64,000 nt of DNA. Origin: Hymenobacter amundsenii (GTDB lineage: Bacteria > Bacteroidota > Bacteroidia > Cytophagales > Hymenobacteraceae). Made by a program: the position numbers and the translations under genes. Shown here one piece after another: positions 43,074 through 51,885 of this stretch. Location of the stretch: positions 86,436-150,435 of the forward strand of contig NZ_NIRR01000007.1 of the NCBI RefSeq assembly GCF_002204745.1. Direction: 5' to 3'. The notes under the pieces are model-generated. The model had not been told where the DNA came from, did no database searches, and was given only the letters and a program-made list of their open reading frames with translations. The number at the start of each line of letters is the position of its first letter. The first letter of the stretch is position 1.

Positions 43074-43508
43074 ATGCCCCACTTCGGCCACCTCAGCTAC
43101 TACCGGCCGGGTGATGTGCTGGAGAATCGGCTGGCCCTGAGCCGGGCCGGGCTGCACCGGCCGACGCGTACGGGCGTGAGCGGATCGGCGGCGGAGGGGG
43201 CCGATTCCATCATTCTGGCCGATCAGTACGCCGACGACGACTTCCGGGAAGACGACCTGACGTATTCGGGCAGCGGCGGCCGCGACCCGCGAACCGGCCG
43301 GCAAACCACGAACCAGGAAATGAGTGGCCGCAACCTTTACCTGCGCCGCAGCCTCGAAACCGGCCAGCCGGTGCGGGTTTTCCGCCGGATTGCGGTTGCA
43401 ACGGGCAGCGGCTACCGCTACGAAGGGCTGTACCGGGTGGTAGAAACGGTGTACGAGGCTGGTAAGGCGGGCTTTCTGGTCTGGAAATTCCGGCTGGTGC
43501 CGCAGTAG
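43074..43508 (+). CDS. Stand-alone SRA/YDG domain protein
   Basis: A 144-residue protein consisting of one SRA (YDG) domain: PGDVLENRLALSRAGLHRPTRTGVSG, EGADSIILADQYADDDF, DLTYSGSGGRDPRTGRQTTNQEMSGRNLYLRRS and YRYEGLYRVVE. The fold flips and reads 5-methyl- or hydroxymethylcytosine. In bacteria it is usually fused to an HNH nuclease in modification-dependent restriction; here the frame stops right after the SRA domain and no HNH follows. It may be a truncated remnant or a free reader. Confidence 0.9.
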   Translation: MPHFGHLSYYRPGDVLENRLALSRAGLHRPTRTGVSGSAAEGADSIILADQYADDDFREDDLTYSGSGGRDPRTGRQTTNQEMSGRNLYLRRSLETGQPVRVFRRIAVATGSGYRYEGLYRVVETVYEAGKAGFLVWKFRLVPQ

Positions 43509-43600
43509 GGCTAGGTGCTGCCACCTCACGTTAAGAGGAATAAATTTACTTTTTAACGCTGTAATAACAAAAACACACAGTTCTTCTGTAATCACAGGTC

Positions 43601-43876
43601 ATGATGTACGTAGATTTGAGCACATTTTTTGAGTCTGATGTGAGTTCTATCCGTGGCAAGCAGCAATTGCTTGCTAATATTGCGTCTGACAGTGTAAATA
43701 ATAAAGAGCAAATGAGTATTGAGGGCAATGTCTTTAGATTAATCATAGAGTACAACGATAAAAAAGTGGAGATATGGGACGCCATAATGGACTCTTTGGG
43801 ATATGAGCAAGAACCATATACCTCCACTCTTGAAGATTTTATTACGTCACTAAAAGCATACAATCCAGGCAAGTAA
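43601..43876 (+). CDS. Low-GC orphan protein
   Basis: A 91-residue acidic protein (MMYVDLSTFFESDVSSIRGK...TLEDFITSLKAYNPGK); the ATG at 43604 is an equal alternative start. Its DNA and its flanks (about 43510-43980) are much richer in A and T than the rest of the window, a sign of recent transfer. Size and acidity resemble small immunity-type proteins, but no toxin gene is nearby and no family was recognised. Confidence 0.6.
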   Translation: MMYVDLSTFFESDVSSIRGKQQLLANIASDSVNNKEQMSIEGNVFRLIIEYNDKKVEIWDAIMDSLGYEQEPYTSTLEDFITSLKAYNPGK

Positions 43877-43984
43877 AACTATTTCTACTCTTGCATTTGA
43901 TTGATTAAATCACCTAGGCAGCTCATTAATGATATTTAAGATGATTATTTGATCGTAATTATTTTACCTGCAATATTTTCCAAC

Positions 43985-44629
43985 ATGTACTCCCCCGACG
44001 ACGCTCAACGCTACGCCGACGACCACACCAGCCCCGAGAGTGCGCTACTGGCTGGCCTCAACCGCGAAACCTACGTGCAGGTGCTCCATGCCCGGATGCT
44101 GTCGGGGCACGCGCAGGGGCGGCTGCTGAGCATGCTCAGCCACATGATCCGGCCGCGGCGGGTGCTGGAGTTGGGCACGTTTACTGGCTACTCGGCTCTG
44201 TGCCTAGCCGAAGGGCTGGCCCCGGAGGGTGTCCTGCACACCATCGAGCAGAACCCCGAGCTGGAAAACCGCATCCGGCGCTACGTGGCCGGGGCGGGTT
44301 TGCAGGAGAAGGTGCAGCTCCACATCGGCGATGCCCGGCAATTGCTGCCGCAGCTAGCCGAAACCTGGGATTTGGTGTTCATCGACGCTGATAAAATCAA
44401 CAACGACGCCTACTACGAGCTGACTTTGCCCCAGGTCCGGCCCGGCGGGTTTCTACTGATTGACAACGTGCTCTGGAACGGCAAGGTACTGCCCGATTAC
44501 CCCGTGAAGCCCGCCGACAAGGACACCCACGCCGTGCGCGCTTTCAACGCCAAGGTGCAGGCCGATGAGCGGGTGGAAAACGTGCTGCTGCCCCTGCGCG
44601 ACGGGCTGCTGCTGGTGCGCAAAAAGTAG
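43985..44629 (+). CDS. O-methyltransferase (class I, catechol O-methyltransferase type)
   Basis: A 214-residue SAM-dependent enzyme. VLELGTFTGYSALCLAEGL is motif I, HTIEQNPELENRIRRY the second strand, and VFIDADKINNDAYYELTLPQVRPGGFLLIDNVLWNGKV the metal-binding region typical of the cation-dependent caffeoyl-CoA/catechol group. The substrate is unknown. The ATG at 43985 gives the family start MYSPDDAQRYADDHTSPE. Confidence 0.93.
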   Translation: MYSPDDAQRYADDHTSPESALLAGLNRETYVQVLHARMLSGHAQGRLLSMLSHMIRPRRVLELGTFTGYSALCLAEGLAPEGVLHTIEQNPELENRIRRYVAGAGLQEKVQLHIGDARQLLPQLAETWDLVFIDADKINNDAYYELTLPQVRPGGFLLIDNVLWNGKVLPDYPVKPADKDTHAVRAFNAKVQADERVENVLLPLRDGLLLVRKK

Positions 44630-44816
44630 CGCGACCAGCGGGCATGTTCGTGGGATTCGCGTGAATTTCGGCTAAGCCGGAAAAATAAATTTATGCGACT
44701 CCGCACTCGTACACCGCATAATTGGCCGCCAGACGGGCCATCAGCCTATTCACCGTTAAACGCGCCCGGATTTTTGGTGTCTATGGAAACCAGTGACCTT
44801 TCCGTACGACCCGATA

Positions 44817-47759
44817 ATGCTCCGTTTTAGCTGCTTTATTTTCTCGATTATCCTGTTCTCTACTACCGCTCAGGCCCAGACTACCGTCAGTGGGCGGGTG
44901 CTGGACGCCGGCGACCAGTCGGTGCTGATTGGAGCCAACGTGCTGCTGCTGCAACTGCCCGATTCGGTGAAGCGGGGCGCGGCTGTGGAGGCCGACGGCT
45001 CCTTTGTGGTGCGGGGCGTGCCGGCGGGCCGCTACCGGCTCACGGTATCGTTTCTGGGCTACCAGGATTTGCAACGAACCGTGGAGGTAAGCAACCAACC
45101 GCTGAGTTTGGGCAACCTGACGCTGCGGGCTGGCGGGGGCGTTGCCCTGCAAAACGTGGAAGTAGTGGGCAAAGCTGCCGCCGCCGTGCAGAAGGGCGAC
45201 ACGGCCCAGTTCAACGCGGCCGCCTTCAAAACCAACCCCGACGCCAACGCCCAGGACCTCATCACGAAGATGCCCGGCGTGGTCGTGGACCCCAGCACCG
45301 GCAAGCTGCAGGCCCAGGGCGAGCAGGTGCAGCGGATACTAGTAGATGGCAAGGAGTTTTTCGGCAACGACCCCGATGCGGTGCTCAAGAACCTGCCGGC
45401 CGAGATAATTGACAAGATTCAGGTCTACGACCGGGCCTCCGACCAGGCCCAGTTCTCGGGTTTCGACGATGGCAACCAGCAGAAAACCATCAATATCATC
45501 ACCAAACCCAAATTTCGCAACGGTACGTTCGGACGGGTGGTAGCCGGCTACGGCCCCCTTGATGACCGGTACCGGGTGAGCGGCAACGTGAACAAGTTTG
45601 CGGGCAAGCAGCGGATTTCGGTGGTAGCCCAGAGCAACAACATCAACGAGCAGAACTTCGGCACCGACGATTTGCTGGGCGTGGTAGGCAGCTCGGCCCA
45701 GGGCGGCGGGGGCCGGGGTGGACGCGGGGGCCGGGGCGGGGGCGGTGGTGGCCAAAGCGGCGGTAACGTGGGCGATTTTCTGGTCAACCAGCAGGGCGGC
45801 ATCAGCCAGACCCACGCCCTGGGCCTGAATTATTCCGATACCTGGGGCACCAAAACCGATGTGCAGGGCAGCTACTTCTTCAACCTGAGCGACAACAACA
45901 GCGCCACCAACCTGCTGCGCCGCTACGTGCCTACTGCGGGCCAGACCCAGGATTTGCGCTACCAGGAAAACTCCCGGGCCACGAGCCAGAACATCAACAA
46001 CCGCTTCAACCTGCGCCTCGACCACAAGTTCGATTCGCTTAACTCGCTGCTGTGGCGGCCCAGCCTGTCGGTGCAGCGCAATACCGGCACCAGCCTGCTC
46101 GACGGCAACACGTTTCTGGTGCAGTCGGATGCCAACGCCGCACCCCAGGGGGCCAACAACAGCTCCTACCGCTCGGCCCTGACGGGCATTTCGGCCGCCA
46201 ACCAGCTGCTGTACCGCCACCGGTTTGCGCGCCGGGGCCGCACGTTTTCGGCGGGCCTGAACACGAGCTACAACGACAACAGCGGCGACAATAACCTGCT
46301 TTCCAGCACCACCTTCTACCGCGACAACCAGCCCCTGACGAGTACGCTCAACCAGTTCTCGGAGCTGCAACAAACCGGCTGGAACTGGCGCGGCAGCCTC
46401 GACTACACCGAACCGCTAAGTGAGCACAGCGCCCTGCAACTAGAGTACGACCTCTCGTACACGCCCAACAATTCCAGCAAGAAAACCTTCGATTTTGAGG
46501 CCAATGAGCAGCAGTACAGCCGCCTCAACGACACGCTCAGCTCCGTGTTTCAGAGCCGCTACCTCACTAACTCGGGCGAATTGAGCTACCGCTACCAGAA
46601 CAAGGATTTGCAGTGGTCGGTGGGGGCCGAGGTGCAAAATGCCCAGTTGCGTAGCGACCAGGAGTTTCCGCGCCCCGGCCAGACCCAGCGCAGCTTCCTG
46701 AGCTTGCTGCCCAACGCCCGGCTGCGCTACAACTTCTCGAAGCAGCAGAACCTGCGCCTGAACTACCGCACCAGCACCAACCCGCCCGGCGTGAGCCAGC
46801 TGCAGGAGGTAGTCAACAATTCGAACCCGCTGCAGCTCACGACCGGCAACCCCAACCTGCGCCAGGAAAACCGCCAGAACCTATTCGTGCGCTACTCGGC
46901 GGCGGTGCCCGAGAAGTCGCGCTCGTTTTTCGCCTTTCTGGGCGGCTCCTACACCAATAACTACATCACCAACAACACCATTTATGCCGGTACGGCGCCT
47001 CTGACGGTCGATGGCATCACGATTCCGGCCGGGGGCCAGCTTACCCGGCCCGTGAACCTGGACCAGCAGTACTCGCTACGCACGTTCGCCAATTATGGGC
47101 TGCCGCTGGCCTTCATCAAGTCGAATTTGAGCGTGAACGCCAGCGCCAACTACTCCCAGACGCCGGGGCTGGTATTTGGCGAACTGAACTACAACCGCAC
47201 GCCTTCTGTGGGGCTGGGCGTGAGCTTAAGCAGCAACATCAGTCCCGAAATAGACTTCACACTCTCCTCAAATTCGAGCCAAAGCTACGTGCGCAACAGC
47301 CTGCAGCAGCAGCTCAACAACCGCTATTTCCGCCAGAACACCAGCCTGCGCCTGAGCTGGATCGTGGCTAAGGGCATTACGCTCAAGTCCGATGTCAACC
47401 ACCAGCTCTACTCGGGCCTGTCGGCGGGTTTCAACCAGAATTTCGTGCTCTGGAATGCCTCATTGGGCAAGAAAGTATTCGCCAACCAGCAGGGCGAAAT
47501 CCAGCTCAATGCCTTCGATTTGCTGGGCCAGAATAACAGCATCCAGCGCAATATCGCGGCCGCTTATACCGAGGATGTGCAGACCAACATTTTGCAGCGC
47601 TACTTCCTGCTGAGCTTCACCTACAACATCCGCAGCTTTGGCAGCGGCGCGGATCGTAGCAACGACGACGAGGGCCGCCCCGGCGGCGACGGTCTGCGCC
47701 CCGGTGGTGACGGCCCCCGGCCCAATGGCGGTTTCGGTCGGCCCGGGGGCGGGTTATAG
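44817..47759 (+). CDS. SusC/TonB-dependent-receptor-like outer-membrane protein
   Basis: A 980-residue protein with signal peptide ending TTAQAQ. About 25-110 is a carboxypeptidase-like regulatory domain (TVSGRVLDAGDQSVLIGANV); then a plug domain (DLITKMPGVVVDPSTGKLQAQGEQVQRILVDGKEFFG), and a large beta barrel of the outer-membrane beta-barrel type 3 group. A Gly/Arg-rich linker of about 20 residues lies near 295-315 and a Gly/Pro/Arg tail closes the protein. No clear TonB box and no SusD partner gene is next to it, so the ligand is unknown. Confidence 0.9.
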   Translation: MLRFSCFIFSIILFSTTAQAQTTVSGRVLDAGDQSVLIGANVLLLQLPDSVKRGAAVEADGSFVVRGVPAGRYRLTVSFLGYQDLQRTVEVSNQPLSLGNLTLRAGGGVALQNVEVVGKAAAAVQKGDTAQFNAAAFKTNPDANAQDLITKMPGVVVDPSTGKLQAQGEQVQRILVDGKEFFGNDPDAVLKNLPAEIIDKIQVYDRASDQAQFSGFDDGNQQKTINIITKPKFRNGTFGRVVAGYGPLDDRYRVSGNVNKFAGKQRISVVAQSNNINEQNFGTDDLLGVVGSSAQGGGGRGGRGGRGGGGGGQSGGNVGDFLVNQQGGISQTHALGLNYSDTWGTKTDVQGSYFFNLSDNNSATNLLRRYVPTAGQTQDLRYQENSRATSQNINNRFNLRLDHKFDSLNSLLWRPSLSVQRNTGTSLLDGNTFLVQSDANAAPQGANNSSYRSALTGISAANQLLYRHRFARRGRTFSAGLNTSYNDNSGDNNLLSSTTFYRDNQPLTSTLNQFSELQQTGWNWRGSLDYTEPLSEHSALQLEYDLSYTPNNSSKKTFDFEANEQQYSRLNDTLSSVFQSRYLTNSGELSYRYQNKDLQWSVGAEVQNAQLRSDQEFPRPGQTQRSFLSLLPNARLRYNFSKQQNLRLNYRTSTNPPGVSQLQEVVNNSNPLQLTTGNPNLRQENRQNLFVRYSAAVPEKSRSFFAFLGGSYTNNYITNNTIYAGTAPLTVDGITIPAGGQLTRPVNLDQQYSLRTFANYGLPLAFIKSNLSVNASANYSQTPGLVFGELNYNRTPSVGLGVSLSSNISPEIDFTLSSNSSQSYVRNSLQQQLNNRYFRQNTSLRLSWIVAKGITLKSDVNHQLYSGLSAGFNQNFVLWNASLGKKVFANQQGEIQLNAFDLLGQNNSIQRNIAAAYTEDVQTNILQRYFLLSFTYNIRSFGSGADRSNDDEGRPGGDGLRPGGDGPRPNGGFGRPGGGL

Positions 47760-47978
47760 GAGTTGAGCCTTTTAGGATGTCATTCAAAGCATGTGGCTCC
47801 ATGCGCCACTTACCCTGGCTGACGTTCGTTGTAGGCGAAATCTGTTAAAACTATTCTCCTAATCGCTGGCACTTACCCACCAGCCGATCAACCAGCCCCG
47901 AATTTTTGCGCTATTTTGCGGCCCGACGAGGTATGCCGCGCACTATTAGGCGGCGGCTCCGCTATTTGCCTGCTGCTT

Positions 47979-50210
47979 ATGAAACGAGTGTATCTTCTGC
48001 TACTCCTGCTGCTTCCGCTGCTGGGAGCAGCGCAAACGGTGCCGGTTCCGGCCAACCTCACCCTGGGCGGGCTCCGCTTGCGTCTCACGGATGGCGGCCG
48101 CTCCGCCCTCCAGCAAAAAGTAGACGCCCTACGCCGCCACCAAGCGTCGTTTCAGAAGCAAGTGGTGCTGGCCGATGCTTACTTCCCGCTCATCGACCGC
48201 GCTTTTCAGCAGGAAGGCTTGCCCCTGGACTTCCATTTCCTGGCCTTGCAGGAGAGCGGCTTGCAGGGTGATGCCCAGAGCATTCACGATGCCGTGGGCT
48301 ACTGGCAGTTCAAGCGCGAGTCGGCCGCCGATTTTGGGCTGGTAATGAACGAGTCGGTAGATGAGCGCAAGCACATCGTGGCCTCCTCCCGGGCAGCGGC
48401 CCAGTACCTGCTGCGCAACAACAAAACGTTTCACAACTGGCTCAACGCCCTCATCAGCTACAACCTGGGCCTGACCGGCGCCAAGCCTTACACCCTGCCC
48501 ACCGACTTTGATGCTACCGAAATGGAGATTTCGGAGCGCACCAACCCCTACGTGCTCACGTTTCTGGCCCACAAAATAGCTTTCGAGCCGGCCCTGAACC
48601 TCAACAATCCGCCACCATTGCAGTTCCAGGAGTTTCCGGCCCCGGCCGGGCAGGGGCTGGCGCTACTGGCCCAAAGCCTGCACCAGAACCCCGACGAGCT
48701 GGCCAAGCACAACCGCTGGCTGCTGGCTCCTACGGTGCCCACCGACCGTGCCTACACGGTGCTGGTGCCCATTAGCGACCCGGCCCAGGCCACGCTGCTG
48801 GCGGCCCAGCAAAAAACTGCCGCCGCCGGCCAGCTTCTCAACCAGCCTTCGGCTGATCCTGAAAACGCTGACTTTGTGCGCGTGAATGGCCTGCGGGCCC
48901 TGGTGGCGTTGCCCGGCGATACCAAGGAAAGCCTGACCAAGCGCGGCAACATCAAAATGAAGCGCTTCCTGCAGTATAACGACCTATTCGTTTTCGACCA
49001 GATTGTGCCCGGCCAGCCCTATTTCCTGCAGAAGAAGCGCGATAAGGCAGCCGTAGAGTACCATGTTGCCCAGCCAGGCGAAAGCGTGGTTGCAGTGTCG
49101 CAGAAGTACGGGCTGCGGGCCAAGGCCATCTGGCAGAAGAACCGCATGGCCCGCAACGAGGAGTTGCGGCCGGGTCGGGTGCTATGGCTGCAGCACACGC
49201 GCCCTCGCACTACGCCCGTCGAGTTCGTAGACAACCGCAACAGCGCCGCCCTGGCCGCTTTCGAGAGGCCCGTCAGCAGCTCTTCGGCCCTGCAGCCCAA
49301 CCGCAAGCGCACCTTCGACGATACCGAGCCTTACCGAGGCAGCACCGCCCAGACCAGCCGGGTCTTGGACGATGCCGTGGAAGACAACTCCACGGCCGAT
49401 AGCGCCTCGGACGAGAAAGTGGAAAACCTGAACGACTTGCCCCCGGCTCCCGCAACTGCCCCAGTTTCCGTGACCCGTCCGGCCGCTCCCGCCCCGGTCG
49501 TCGTTTCGGCTCCCGCTCCAACTCCGGCTGCCACTACTTCGTCGCTGCCGCCGCGCAAGCCCCTACCCGCGCCGCGCCCCGTAGCCGACGAGCCCCGCGA
49601 TATGGCTTCTGCGCCGGCTCAAGCAACGGCCGCGCCGGCCCCAGCGCCAGCTCAGGCCGCCCCGCGCCCCGCCACGCCGGTTTCGCGCCCACTGCCGGCC
49701 CCAACCGAAGCACCCCGTCCGGTTACGGCAGCGCCTGCCCCCGCTACCACACCGGTGCCCGCCACGCCGGCAACGGCCCCTACCACTACGCCAGCAACCG
49801 TCACCTCTACTATGCCAACTCCGGCCCCGAGTGGGCCGCCTACTATTGTGGAGGCAGTACCGGCCAGCGGTCTGCACACGGTCGAGCCCAAGGAAAACCT
49901 GTATTCGGTGGCCCGGCGCTTCAAGCTGCGGCCGGCCGATATCATTGCCTGGAATGAGCTACCGGCCAACCCATCCCTCCAGATCGGGCAGGTACTACGG
50001 GTGGCCCCACCAGCCACTGGCGCGGCGCCTGCATCCACCGCTGCATTGGCGGCTCCTGTTGCCGTGCGCCACACCGTGCTGGCAGGCGAAACGATGTACG
50101 CCATTTCGCGTCAGTATGGCGTTACCATCAAGCAGATTATGGAGTGGAACAGCAAGCCTGACTTCTCCGTGAAGCCCGGTGAAGTACTGCTCATCACGCC
50201 CGCGAAGTAG
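47979..50210 (+). CDS. Lytic transglycosylase with LysM repeats (MltD-like)
   Basis: A 743-residue secreted protein (signal MKRVYLLLLLLLPLLGAAQ). The GH23 lysozyme-like domain (about 60-220) has the catalytic glutamate in FLALQESGLQGDAQS and the block AVGYWQFKRESAADFG. Three LysM wall-binding modules follow: near YHVAQPGESVVAVSQKYG, HTVEPKENLYSVARRFKL and HTVLAGETMYAISRQYGV. Between the first and second lies a Pro/Ala/Thr linker of about 200 residues. It cuts glycan strands during growth or division. The ATG at 47979 places the signal peptide correctly. Confidence 0.94.
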   Translation: MKRVYLLLLLLLPLLGAAQTVPVPANLTLGGLRLRLTDGGRSALQQKVDALRRHQASFQKQVVLADAYFPLIDRAFQQEGLPLDFHFLALQESGLQGDAQSIHDAVGYWQFKRESAADFGLVMNESVDERKHIVASSRAAAQYLLRNNKTFHNWLNALISYNLGLTGAKPYTLPTDFDATEMEISERTNPYVLTFLAHKIAFEPALNLNNPPPLQFQEFPAPAGQGLALLAQSLHQNPDELAKHNRWLLAPTVPTDRAYTVLVPISDPAQATLLAAQQKTAAAGQLLNQPSADPENADFVRVNGLRALVALPGDTKESLTKRGNIKMKRFLQYNDLFVFDQIVPGQPYFLQKKRDKAAVEYHVAQPGESVVAVSQKYGLRAKAIWQKNRMARNEELRPGRVLWLQHTRPRTTPVEFVDNRNSAALAAFERPVSSSSALQPNRKRTFDDTEPYRGSTAQTSRVLDDAVEDNSTADSASDEKVENLNDLPPAPATAPVSVTRPAAPAPVVVSAPAPTPAATTSSLPPRKPLPAPRPVADEPRDMASAPAQATAAPAPAPAQAAPRPATPVSRPLPAPTEAPRPVTAAPAPATTPVPATPATAPTTTPATVTSTMPTPAPSGPPTIVEAVPASGLHTVEPKENLYSVARRFKLRPADIIAWNELPANPSLQIGQVLRVAPPATGAAPASTAALAAPVAVRHTVLAGETMYAISRQYGVTIKQIMEWNSKPDFSVKPGEVLLITPAK

Positions 50211-50359
50211 TGGGTAAGCGGTCCTTTACTGGGCCAGACTGCAGCCCTATTCGGGCCCGACAAGCGCCACTGCTGAAGCAGTTTGGTAACCAGAGACAAC
50301 TAACGCTTGCTACATCGCCCGGATTTTCGCAGGCCACTTCGCAACTAATAATAAAAAGG

Positions 50360-50385
50360 GAAAGCCACTCCCGGGAGTGGCTTTT
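50360..50385. terminator. Terminator after the transglycosylase gene
   Basis: GAAAGCCACTCCC and GGGAGTGGCTTTTC form an almost loop-free stem ending in TTTT. It lies between convergent genes. Confidence 0.75.
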
Positions 50386-50423
50386 CGCATTACCGGCCAG
50401 ATGGCACAGCCTGATAGGCTACC

Positions 50424-50537
50424 TTAGGCCGCTGCCTGCAACTGCACCGGGCGGGCCATGCGGCGGGTGCGGGATTTGAGGAAGATGACAACGTCGGCGT
50501 CGGAAGTGTAGTGGTTATTTAGGTCCACGAAGTGCGG
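50424..50537 (-). pseudogene. Out-of-frame C-terminal part of the desaturase gene
   Basis: In the next reading frame the minus strand encodes HFVDLNNHYTSDADVVIFLK and then SRTRRMARPVQLQAAA, ending at 50424. This follows naturally after LLAR of the desaturase and looks like its true C-terminus. A one-base loss near 50535-50538 (CCCG context) would explain the break. It is a real mutation or a sequencing error. Confidence 0.7.
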
Positions 50538-51490
50538 GCCAGCAGGTCGTAGCGGCGCAACATCAGGAAGGCGAAAATGTGCAGGAAGTGGATGCCATCG
50601 AACACCACGGACTGTTGCTGGGCGTAACTGGCCAGGTTCTGCTGGAAGTGGTGGGGGTGGTCGGTCCAGTGCAGGGCTGGCTTGAGGTGGTGGCTGATGT
50701 GGTAGCCGTCGTTCCAGCACTTGCGGTTATACTTGGTATTGATGCACGTGATGCTGTTGGTGTAGCAGTTGCCGGGGTCGGCGCTGTCGATAAAGGCGTG
50801 CTGGCTCCAGTTGCCGAGCATCATCACGGCCCGGGTCACGAGCACCGGCAGCACCAGCACGGCCAGCACGGCCGGCAGGTTCACGCAGGCCAGCGCGGCG
50901 CACGTAACCAGGTAAGCCACTTCGCCCCGCAGCAGGCGGCCGCGCAGCTTGAGCTTGCGGGTGCGGCCAAAGTAGCGCACGAGCTTAGGAATGCCGAGCA
51001 GGAAAAAATCGGCGAGGTAGCGGCCGAAGCTGGCGGCCGAGTCGCGCTGGTAGAACATGGTGGAGCTTTCATCATCGGGCAGGTTATTTTCCGGATGATG
51101 CATGCCCAGGTGGTGGGTGAAGTAGGTTTCCGGCGTTTGGCCGAACAGCGGTCCAACCACCCACGGAATGTAGTGGTTGAGGCGCGCGTACTGTTTTTTG
51201 AACAGGATGCGGTGGCTGGTGCAGTGCAGCATCAGCCCAAACGGCCCCTTGAAGTAGAACGTCGTCAGGAACATATACACCCCGAAGACGCCCCACCACC
51301 AGCCCCGCGGCAGGCCCGGCACGAACAGCACGGCCGCCAGTGGCAGCAGCGTACACGTTATTTCCAGCAGCAGGTAGAGAAAGGGCAAATCCCGCTTGTC
51401 TTGTAGAAACTGTTGCAGCCAGCGGCCGAAACGGGAAACGGGGGCCGCCGGGTCATACACCGGGTCGGTAAGGGAATCGAAAGACTTCAT
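50519..51490 (-). CDS. Fatty acid desaturase family protein, frameshifted near the 3' end
   Basis: A 323-residue membrane enzyme. Histidine boxes are visible as HCTSH, HHLGMHH and HISHHLKPALHWTDHP, the iron ligands of integral-membrane desaturases and hydroxylases, and about four membrane helices are present. The substrate, lipid or carotenoid-like, is unknown. The last residues TSWT are out of phase with the continuing coding sequence; the full protein would run to 50424 (about 355 residues). The start is MKSFDSLTDPVYDP. Confidence 0.85.
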   Translation of the reverse strand: MKSFDSLTDPVYDPAAPVSRFGRWLQQFLQDKRDLPFLYLLLEITCTLLPLAAVLFVPGLPRGWWWGVFGVYMFLTTFYFKGPFGLMLHCTSHRILFKKQYARLNHYIPWVVGPLFGQTPETYFTHHLGMHHPENNLPDDESSTMFYQRDSAASFGRYLADFFLLGIPKLVRYFGRTRKLKLRGRLLRGEVAYLVTCAALACVNLPAVLAVLVLPVLVTRAVMMLGNWSQHAFIDSADPGNCYTNSITCINTKYNRKCWNDGYHISHHLKPALHWTDHPHHFQQNLASYAQQQSVVFDGIHFLHIFAFLMLRRYDLLARTSWT

Positions 51491-51885
51491 GCGAGCTACA
51501 AACCGCCGGATGGCAGCTAGGGGAATCAGCGAAAAAACATAGATAGTTGGGACGCCGGTGGCGCAGGTCTACGTAAGAATACTTGGCCGCCGAAGTAGGT
51601 CTGGCGACTGGAATGAATGTGGCGATATAGCAAATAAGGGCAACTGTAATCCCCGGCAATCTGGTTCTGGTTTCGCCGGGTTGTAGCGGTTGAGATTCCT
51701 AAGGTACGGGCTTTGCGCTTCGCACCGCACTTGGCCCGGTCATACAGGAAATCCGTTGCCGCGCAACCTTTCGCGCCCACCAATTACTGGGTAACTTTAC
51801 CCTGGCCCACGGCTGAATCAGGAATCAGGAAGCCCTCTGAACGGCATTCCTAATTCTCAATTCCTACTGCTTAATTGAAAAGAAG
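51491..51885. other. Intergenic region upstream of dnaE
   Basis: A 395-base gap between divergent genes. At 51792-51799 it has a possible -7 element TAACTTTA (7 of 8) for dnaE, and at 51813-51877 a heptamer repeat structure. On the minus strand TATGTTTT near 51530 may serve the desaturase. No gene is seen. Confidence 0.45.
51813..51877. repeat. Heptamer-patterned repeat in the dnaE leader
   Basis: GAATCAGGAATCAGGAA on the left and TTCCTAATTCTCAATTC on the right keep a 7-base period and are partly complementary (13 of 17), so the leader can fold into a hairpin. Confidence 0.65.

Noticed and set aside
43601..43876. Toxin-antitoxin or toxin-immunity pair with the SRA gene
   Set aside because: Size and acidity would allow it, but there is no overlap or short spacing and no recognised toxin; kept as an orphan.
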